A stretch of 29,940 bases of DNA from Trichoplax sp. H2. Its lineage: Eukaryota > Placozoa > Uniplacotomia > Trichoplacea. Every line of letters starts with the position of its first letter. Position 1 is the first letter of the stretch. The notes under the pieces are model-generated. The model had not been told where the DNA came from. It ran no database searches and saw nothing but the letters and a program-made list of their open reading frames with translations. The DNA lies in contig NOWV01000383.1 in assembly GCA_003344405.1 (NCBI GenBank), forward strand, positions 1 through 29,940. The letters are read 5' to 3'. Below, in pieces: positions 22,410 to 29,940 of the stretch. The position numbers and the translations under genes are program-made.

Positions 22410-22456
22410 AAAAGCAATGTGCTAATGATGAAGAAGAAAGCGCTACGATGACTCAT
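22410..22456 (-). CDS. Possible signal-peptide exon
   Basis: An ATG at 22454-22456 opens MSHRSAFFFIISTLLL, a plausible signal peptide core, before a GTTTGA donor of the kind used elsewhere in the gene. The exon would end in phase 2 while the next recognised exon needs phase 1, so either a further small exon intervenes or this is not the start. This is offered only as the best candidate. Confidence 0.25.
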
Positions 22457-23057
22457 AAGAAATGGCGGAGTACTTGTAGCATAATAAAACCTGCTACTTA
22501 TGCGATTCAAGAATGAGAATAATCTACTTCAGTCTTAGGGTACTGTCATAAAACAGCTTTGCAACAAGATAACGTAATGTACGACCAATAAGTTAATTCC
22601 TTGAACCACGTATCAAGGAACGATATCTACACTATCACAAACACTTTTGCTCTACTAGCAGACTACACAAAGACTTAAACGCCTCGTATTTTACGTTAAA
22701 CACTAAGTTGGACAATTCACTTTATTTCACGATATACTGCTTTTTTATATATTACTCCTCAATAGTTCATGAGTCATAGTTAATACAATTAACATTGGAA
22801 TCATTTACTGAATTAGATATTAATTTTAGCTACTGCTCCCTTAATGCAGACAACAGTATTTACGAACATAGACATGTAATGACTAATACAGAATAGTCAG
22901 ATTACGATATGTCCTATCACGGAACATTTCCATGATAATTTACAGTCTACCATAAGTAAATTACAATCACAATGATTCGAACTGTAAGCAGATGATTTGC
23001 ATTCCCTATTATAACTATTATAATTTCAGTATGTGTATAAGTGTCACTGTCATAAAA

Positions 23058-23077
23058 NNNNNNNNNNNNNNNNNNNN
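23058..23077. other. Assembly gap (20 N)
   Basis: Twenty undetermined bases join contig 2 and contig 3. The sequence to the right starts inside a copied NIDO exon that is not continuous with anything to the left. Confidence 0.99.
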
Positions 23078-23548
23078 GGAAAGGTCGAGGATAGGCTGTT
23101 TGGTATCTGGTACCAATACTGACATATCCGTTAATTGAAACCTGAAAATTCAAATTGCTTTTAGTATCAGTATTTAGTAGAAAAAATAGTTATTATAGCT
23201 ATAGCAATCAAATGAATATCGCTAGCTATTTACTGATATTACAGTATCTTTGATATTTAATAATTTTAGGTATTAGAATATGTAGCAAGTGCGTACATAT
23301 AAGTCCCTATGGAATGCCTGCATATAGTAAATATCTGTCTGCAGTGTCAGTTAATAAATTCCATCATCCGAATTGCCAAAGAACGAGTCTCCAAGATTAA
23401 TATCATGTGGATATAAATGTGGAGCTGTAGAAAGTCATTTGAAGATATAGCTATCACGTTAAATGTCACTTTAAACATTATTATTATGGTTAACTTTACT
23501 ACTATCTACGAGAATCTCTTCCTTCTATTTTTAAATCGCTTTAATCAA
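23078..23548 (-). pseudogene. Broken copy of NIDO exons
   Basis: This is near-identical to 8436-8906, including the exon equivalent to 8655-8782 (here 23297-23424) and the first part of the next exon (23078-23141). A single base change turns a Lys codon after GIY into TAA, an in-frame stop. Another changes HGIN to HDIN. Homology ends sharply at about 23548 in an AATCAAT sequence and the rest of the ectodomain is absent. It is cut by the assembly gap on the left. It is either a gene relic or a haplotype fragment with an error or null allele. Confidence 0.75.
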
Positions 23549-26500
23549 TATATCAAGATATCATATGCCTTTCTTTATGCACTCGTATAATACCACATCA
23601 TATTAACAGCCTTAATTTTGAGGAATTTAAGTATAGCTGTGCGCATCTACCCTAGTGACAAATGAAGCAACAATGTACGTCTGGAGAGTTTCACTTCAAT
23701 CCGTAAGACTACTTCCTTAGCCTACGGTACTGTGATATATACCGATCACGAAATTCCAAATTTTAGAAAAATAAGGGCTTTATTGAATCTTATACAGAGA
23801 TTAACTACACACAGCTCTACTCTATCCGAATACTACTACTAAAGACTTCTACAACGAACTGACAGAATAATTTAAAGTTGCATGCTTTTATACTTTTCAT
23901 AGCATTCGCAGCTACAATCCGCATGACAACCTTTTACCTTATTTTACACATTGTTAAATTATTCTTAGTAACAAACTATTCTACTGCGGACCATCATTAA
24001 TCCGATATGGATACGACGACAGTATTTACGTAGACATTATTCGCATCAGCCAAAGTACAATGAATTAACCATATCCTAATATATGATTTACAGTTCTATT
24101 TTTACCTATAGCCTTATTAGTAACTCAACACTTTACTGTATATAGTTATCTGTACTCTAGCATAGTCTATACTACTACAGTCTATAGTTCTGGCTACCAA
24201 ATATCTCTTAGGATAAACATCTACCATACATTATACTAAACATGGCTAACAGTCTACAATCACAATACTAAGTTACATTACAGGTACAGTAACTGGAATC
24301 TTTGCGAAGTGCATACACTAACGCGCAATGCAATATGACGAAACTCTTCTCGGTTCTTCTTTTTATTGAATACTATTTCCACTTATATGTGTTATACACT
24401 ATCAGCATATTTTTGATAACAATAATGTTATTGCAAGTAAGTTATCATATACCGACTTTTGAAGTAATAAACAATTTCATACATAAGCTCTCCTTAATTA
24501 CTAGCTCTATCAAGTTTCTATACTTCAAATACCTACTGGAAACATTCACTATTCCATCATAATATCATAAGAATTTACTTTACCACTAACAACAACAATT
24601 ACCAAAGTAGCGCTTTATACTTCTAAGAAGTTTAAACATAACGTTATCGTACGACTATACATCTATATTTAAATTATTTTCATAACTGGTACAAGCTCTT
24701 ATCTAAGAGACTTAATATCCGGCAGAGTACGTAACAAAATCATATTTCTAATTTTTATGTATAACATGATCAGAGCATTTTTGATCGCTAACTCCTATTT
24801 GCTAGAAATAGGGTAATTATTTCTTTAAAACTTTGCTAGCTCATAAATTGGCATCCATTATACGGTGTTATCGTTGTAGTGCTGGTTTGCAACTTTTTTG
24901 TATCAGCTTTCACTATGCTATTATCTATCTTGAAAAATGAAATACTGGGATACGTAATTAATAATTAGAATATAGCTAAGTGATGAATTGGAAATGATTT
25001 AATTAATGACTTAATATAAGGCTACGAAAAGCTATAGATATCACATTTATTAATAATAAAAAGTTATGTAAGCTTAGAAAATACTTATAATAATAATACT
25101 AGAGCATTTTACATACAAGATAACATTTTCTTTGAGCTTTGATGCAAGTTTTAGATGTTGATTTAGTTTAAATTTATGCCTGTTCATGATCAAGTGAAAT
25201 AACGACGAAATCGATAGTATTCGCTATAACATAAATAATAGGTTAAATTATTATCATGGTAGAGTAAAGTAATTGTAAGATAAAAGTTACTTAGCTAATA
25301 CCATCATCAAAGTTTTACTCCAAAGTTTTTGCGTTTTATTTAAAAGTAAAATATCAGGCAGATCGTATAATCGCTCATGTTTAGTTAATTTTTATAAGTA
25401 AACCTACTGCTTCTATATAATACAGTAAATGAAAAATTTCATGTTGCTGCATCTGTAGAGAATAATACGAGTTTTAGCCTACCGTCACTCTCCTAATATT
25501 AAAAATGATTTTGGGAGTTCTATATCCAAATAGAAACAGTAAAGGTTCACCATCTTATCTAATTAGCAACCCAACTTTACGACAACAATTAGCTGAAATG
25601 ATTGCTTTAATCTATCAGCTGATAAATTTATCTTAATTATCAGTAGTAGTTATGAAAACTACAATTACTACTTTTAAGTGAAATATACCAGTAAAATGTA
25701 GCATTTAAATTTGCAATTGTTTCATGATTCTAATGATTGCGTCTTAATACTCATAATCACTGAGATGGAGGGTTCAATATCTCAGAGGATTGAGATTTAG
25801 TCGCCATTTACAATTATTACACCAAAGGGTTTATAAAAGTTATGCTTTATTGTAGATTAGTAATGTGAAGTACAGTGAGGTAGTTACGGTAGATCAGCGT
25901 GCAAGCTATCGTGAGTAACGAGTAGAAATATTAGACTGTGAGAGACTAACTAGACGACTAACTGAGAGGCTAACGAACCCTGAGGTAGAAATCGCCGGTA
26001 TATATAGTTTTAAAGATAGAGCACATGCAGAGAATAGGATTGTGGAATTAGATACAACATATACCATAACAGGTTACAAAATAGCAGATGATTGTAGAAA
26101 ACAGCGAGTACCGTAATAACTAAATACAGTGGTCTATATATGAATGTAGAGTAAGCGGACTGTAGATCTGTCTAAATATAAGAGCAATACAATATGTCTA
26201 TATTTAAGAGTAGAATATAGTTACAGTATATTCTAAATACACTACAATCACATTAAGTTCAAATTTTACGTATCTAAAAGGCTGAAGCTGTAAGTATGAG
26301 CTGATAAATTAATGAATATTAGCAGCCGATATGAATCGTACAGCTCCATTAAACCTAAAAGAATGATTTCATTTTAAATTGACTCTTTTCTTGTGACTCA
26401 TCTAGGTTGATCCGATGTAGTTTATGTGATAGTGTATCTCCAAATGAAATCTTTACTTTAAATTTCGGAGCATTTACAGCATCTAACTTGAGCACAGTCT

Positions 26501-27574
26501 TTTCTGTCCACTTGTAACTAGCTTAACAGTCTAAACGGATATGTCTGGTTGACCAAAGCCTTTATTGGACGCGATTGGAGTGACTTTATTCGTAAACTAT
26601 CCATGTAAGTTAAAAGCATAAAAATTATGTGATTTTAATAGCAAAATTATCGTTTGAAACAATTGCAGCTTGTACTTCAACTTCAGCTTAATCATCAATG
26701 TTGGAGAATGATTAGGGTTTCTACTAGGAACAAACTAAAATTACTTACCAACGATCGACGTCCGGATGAAAATCGTCCCTCAACACTGGATTCGTCAGCA
26801 TCTAGAAATATTCGAGAAACAAAATGCATTACTAACATTTAGCGAATCTCCAAAATCTAGATGCTAATTATTTCCATTGCTAAATTAGGAAAGGCTCTTT
26901 CCTTTATGATAGACAATTAACCTAATACAATATATTGAATCGATTTCAACTTTCGTAAACGTAGAGAAGTCCTGATAGCAATGGATATTTTAATTCCTTT
27001 GAATTATGATTTCTTGGAAAAGATTATTTTATTATTTGATAAAGTAACGAGAATTATATGTTTTGTTTCAAAAAATCGTCTCATTTATAACAGATTGCCA
27101 AGTAAACATAGTGAGGCTGAAAATTTATTCTGCGCGTATGTCATAGGTGGAATGGAATAAACTTGCATACTACACCTGAATATTTACAATAACTGCATGC
27201 TGTAGAAGTCGAGCTAAAGTATAATCTACCATGAAAAACGATTTACTTAAAACTTTAAAATACTCTTTCGTACTTTCTTTCTGAGATGTGTTGAGGTACA
27301 AATCATTACAAATTATACGTCAATTTTTCGAATTGAAGTATTATATGTATAGTATATCTGCTATTAACAAAAAATTAAGTTTTACTGCTCTTACATTTTG
27401 AGTTTCTGCGGAAACCTGGACCTCGTGTACTTCCTATGGTTTGCGACTAAAATAATTTTCATATAATTATTATCAAATATTTCGATGAAAACAAGATAAA
27501 TTATTTTAAAGCGAAAACAAAATAATTATATATCGAAAGATAATTGACTATATCTGCGTTATCCAGTTTTCGCT
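23549..27574. other. Intergenic region without recognised gene
   Basis: About 4 kb lie between the stop codon of the 27575-29917 copy and the NIDO fragment. Open frames are short and A+T-biased, with no domain pattern I recognise. It contains a hairpin (25760-25785), a cluster of short GACTAACT direct repeats with a TATA-like TATATATAG (25943-26007), and two short open stretches on the minus strand with splice-like borders (26355-26821). Confidence 0.7.
25943..26007 (+). promoter_or_regulatory. Possible core promoter with short direct repeats
   Basis: GACTAACT occurs twice, followed by a related GGCTAAC, at 25943-25975. A TATATATAG box sits at 25999-26007, within an otherwise less A+T-rich patch. 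The arrangement resembles a promoter or the U3 part of a long terminal repeat. No plus-strand coding region that it could drive was recognised. Confidence 0.2.
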
Positions 27575-29917
27575 CTACGCTAATACCTTTCCAGTCATCG
27601 ATGTAGCTTGTCTCTTGCTAACCATGCGATGATATGCTTGACGGACCTACAGTAAGAAAGTATTAAATCCAAGATTTACTATAATATACTTTATAGAACA
27701 TCAAATTAAAAGAGTACTTTTTACACTTTAACGATTACTTATATAACTGTTAATACTATAACTCAAAAATACTGTGAACAGTAATTGAATTTAGTAAAAA
27801 TTCTTTAATTTAGCTTTAGTATCGCTTACAACGAAATAATTGTAAGTTAAGTAAAAGAAATGCAATAATGTTAATAATATTCATTACAGTACCTCAGAAT
27901 TAAAAAGGCAATGGAAAACGAAAATGGATAAACCCTAATACATTTTAATATAATAGATTTATTAATAAAGCATTATGGTGTATCCGGACTAGTTTATATC
28001 TAGCTCTTTTCAATATCATTCTATAATGATAGCTGAGATATTCCATCGTTGCTATGATATATACGATTTATTATATTTATAATGGTGAAATAAACTCTTC
28101 TTCTAGTTAATGATACTAATCTACAGTAGATTACCGTCAAATAAAACTTCTGTACAAATTATAAGCAAAACAACCTCTAAGAGTATTTTGTAAGATAATA
28201 GAAAAATATTATCAAATTACCTGAGTTGAATTTAGTATGACATAAACATAAGACATAACAATAGTAGCTCCTGAGATAGGAATCATTCCTAATATCCATG
28301 TCAATCCTAGCAGTGGACAAAGAATTGCTGTCGCTTTAACCATAGATCTGTTGTTTATGATAATTGCGAAAAGAAGCAATTTTAGATCTGAAGAAATGTT
28401 AACCGATTATAGAAGTGCTTGTGCTAGTAAACAATTAATATTATAATGCAACGCATTTCATAAAAACTTTCAATGCTAACTATAACTAGACATTAGGCAA
28501 TGTGAGAGAAATATTCTTACTTAATTCCAGCAAAATTTTCTATATTTTTTTGATGGACAAGCACAGTAGTAGAAGTAACTGTAATCTTGATAACTGCAAC
28601 CATGATAATGGTGTTAATCTAAAATGAATTAAATTTATTAGTGGTACGAATATAAAAGAATGCTATCAACTATCACAATAGTTTGTTTTGTACTATAGTA
28701 TATATATGAAAGTTGACTTCGCGGCGTATAATCTGTGATTGCTTTCCAAACATTCATGACTTGTATGAATTCTAATGTTCATCATAACGCCAAAATGGCC
28801 ATAAATCGTACTTTAAGAGTATATATATTTAAATACACTATAATTTTACAGATGTTGCTATTTGATATACGCGCGCGTACCGTATTATGGTAATTATGAA
28901 AGTAACCTAAAAGCCTTATTTACCAACTTCACGTTATAATATATATTAATTACGACATTTCAAATATCTGCTAGTCCTTAGATGTAAAACTATTTTATTA
29001 CTCGTTACTGTAGCTTAAGGATAAAATTTTCCCGATATTATGACTTACTGAGATTATAGCAATAACAGGACCCACGAAGGCCCAAATTAGCCCATCTTTG
29101 GTAGACAGCCAACATCTACAAAAGGTAGTCTTATTAAATTAAATTATTCTCAGCTGCATTAAATATGCTGCTATAGTCATTCATTAAGGCTATGCAACTG
29201 CATTTTATATCTGTAATTACTCTCTATTAAAAAACTTAGGTAATCAGCTATAAATTCACCAAGTATCGTGAATACGTACCTTTCATCAGCTCCATAACCA
29301 TCAAATCTTATTAATACAGAGAAAACTACAACAACTAATGGCATTCCTGTGACAAAATATACGAAAAATATAAAAGTGCGATTTACATCAGTAAACGATA
29401 TCAAGAGTGAGACTTTCATATGAAAAAGAAAGAATAAAAGGCAGTAATTATATTACTTTGCGAAAACGGAATGATAAATTTTCCGATTGGCAATAATAAA
29501 TCTTAGATTTCATTAATAAGCTAGTAACTTAGGTAAACTAAACTTACCCCAACCAACAATATAGTAGTAATGGCTTCTAGTTTTCTGATTAAATACCGCA
29601 ATTATCATGAAATATAAATGTACGCCTTCTACCAGCATCCATGAAAACGAAGCGAAACAAAAGAAATGCAGGCAAATCGCAGCAATCTTACAAAATATCT
29701 GCGTACGAATTTGAGGATAATATCGCTTTAATTAGGAAGCTTTTACGTTATTCTATGATCACCTGGCTAAGATATATATAGAACAAATAAGGTAAAATAC
29801 GTATTGACGATACTTACTGGATTTATATTGGCGTTGGGACTAGCAACTAAGCATATTTGACTTAGCAAAATAGCTAGTAAAAGGTTTTTATGAATAGTAA
29901 ATCTTTCGCTATTTAGC
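27575..29917 (-). CDS. Adhesion GPCR 7TM domain, TM2 to stop codon (contig 3 copy)
   Basis: There are eight exons: 29818-29917 (TM2), 29548-29698 (TM3/TM4), 29280-29346 (TM4), 29049-29115 (ECL2/TM5), 28521-28618 (TM5/ICL3), 28221-28347 (TM6/TM7), 27893-27934 (14 codons, GLSIFVFHCLFNSE, end of TM7) and 27575-27646 (24 codons with stop, VRQAYHRMVSKRQA... ending KVLA). The last two match the family pattern of Phe-His-Cys followed by a Glu-Val-Arg start of the cytoplasmic tail. The tail is short, about 25 residues. All splice sites are intact. Amino-acid differences from the contig 1 copy include Gly to Glu before RFTIHKN, Gly to Ala in DGYG(G/A)DER and Ala to Thr in TM5. The rest of this gene would lie beyond the right edge if it is a separate gene. 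Confidence 0.9.
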
Positions 29918-29940
29918 CTACAAAATATTATAACAGCTCG
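28053..29940. repeat. Long near-identical direct repeat, right copy
   Basis: It matches 1-1886 at high identity in exons and introns, with scattered substitutions and a few small indels. It runs to the window's right edge, so its full length is not visible. Sequence on its left side (below 28053) has no counterpart in the window. Confidence 0.95.

Noticed and set aside
24302-24562. 86-codon plus-strand open frame rich in hydrophobic residues
   Set aside because: Low-complexity A+T-rich translation (Ile, Leu, Phe, Tyr), no recognisable membrane-protein family, no splice or promoter support.
29177-29419. 80-codon minus-strand open frame starting MKVSLLISF
   Set aside because: It is the TM4 exon 29280-29346 read through into both flanking introns; the spliced form gives the conserved GWG-x-P motif instead.

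Overview
The window is animal nuclear DNA, A+T-rich (roughly two thirds A+T by eye). It carries one very large, intron-rich gene on the minus strand. Introns follow GT-AG, most donors read GTAAGT or GTTTG/GTTAG, and most introns are about 100-700 bases. The domain repertoire (EGF, SRCR, Frizzled-type CRD, Ig, NIDO-AMOP-VWD, SEA, GPS, adhesion-type 7TM) is metazoan. Compact introns, high A+T and extensive domain shuffling fit an early-branching animal such as a placozoan or sponge better than a vertebrate. That placement is inference and weak.

Layout. Two 20-base N runs (2187-2206 and 23058-23077) divide the window into three contigs. Contig 2 (2207-23057) holds the ectodomain, read from about 22038 downwards: three EGF modules, two Frizzled CRDs, an SRCR/EGF mosaic with four SRCR domains, a short Pro/Thr linker, two more Frizzled CRDs, a Ser/Thr/Ala mucin-like linker, EGF, one Ig domain, a ladder of nine EGF/calcium-binding EGF modules, NIDO, AMOP, VWD, a cadherin-like region, EGFs, an SEA domain, one more EGF, a short GAIN region with GPS, TM1 and TM2. 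Contig 1 (1-2186) repeats TM2 and continues to the start of TM7. Contig 3 (23078-29940) holds a second, near-identical TM2-TM7 set whose last two exons and stop codon are present (27575-29917). About 4 kb without a recognised gene follows, then a broken fragment of the NIDO exons (23078-23548).

I assigned splice sites by hand so that every exon joins in frame. From 22038 to the stop codon (last two exons taken from contig 3) this gives 56 exons and about 3,430 codons. The start codon and signal peptide are not settled. The predicted product is a giant cell-surface adhesion G-protein-coupled receptor. A MUC4-like NIDO-AMOP-VWD core is built into its extracellular part, and three motifs known for autoproteolysis lie in series: GDPH in VWD, GSVV in SEA, and HL/T in GPS.

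The ends of the window are near-identical (1-1886 and 28053-29940), and the TM2 exon occurs in three non-identical versions. Either this is a tandem gene array with a unit of about 28 kb, or haplotypes of a heterozygous genome were scaffolded together. No RNA genes, CRISPR arrays or prokaryotic features were seen.
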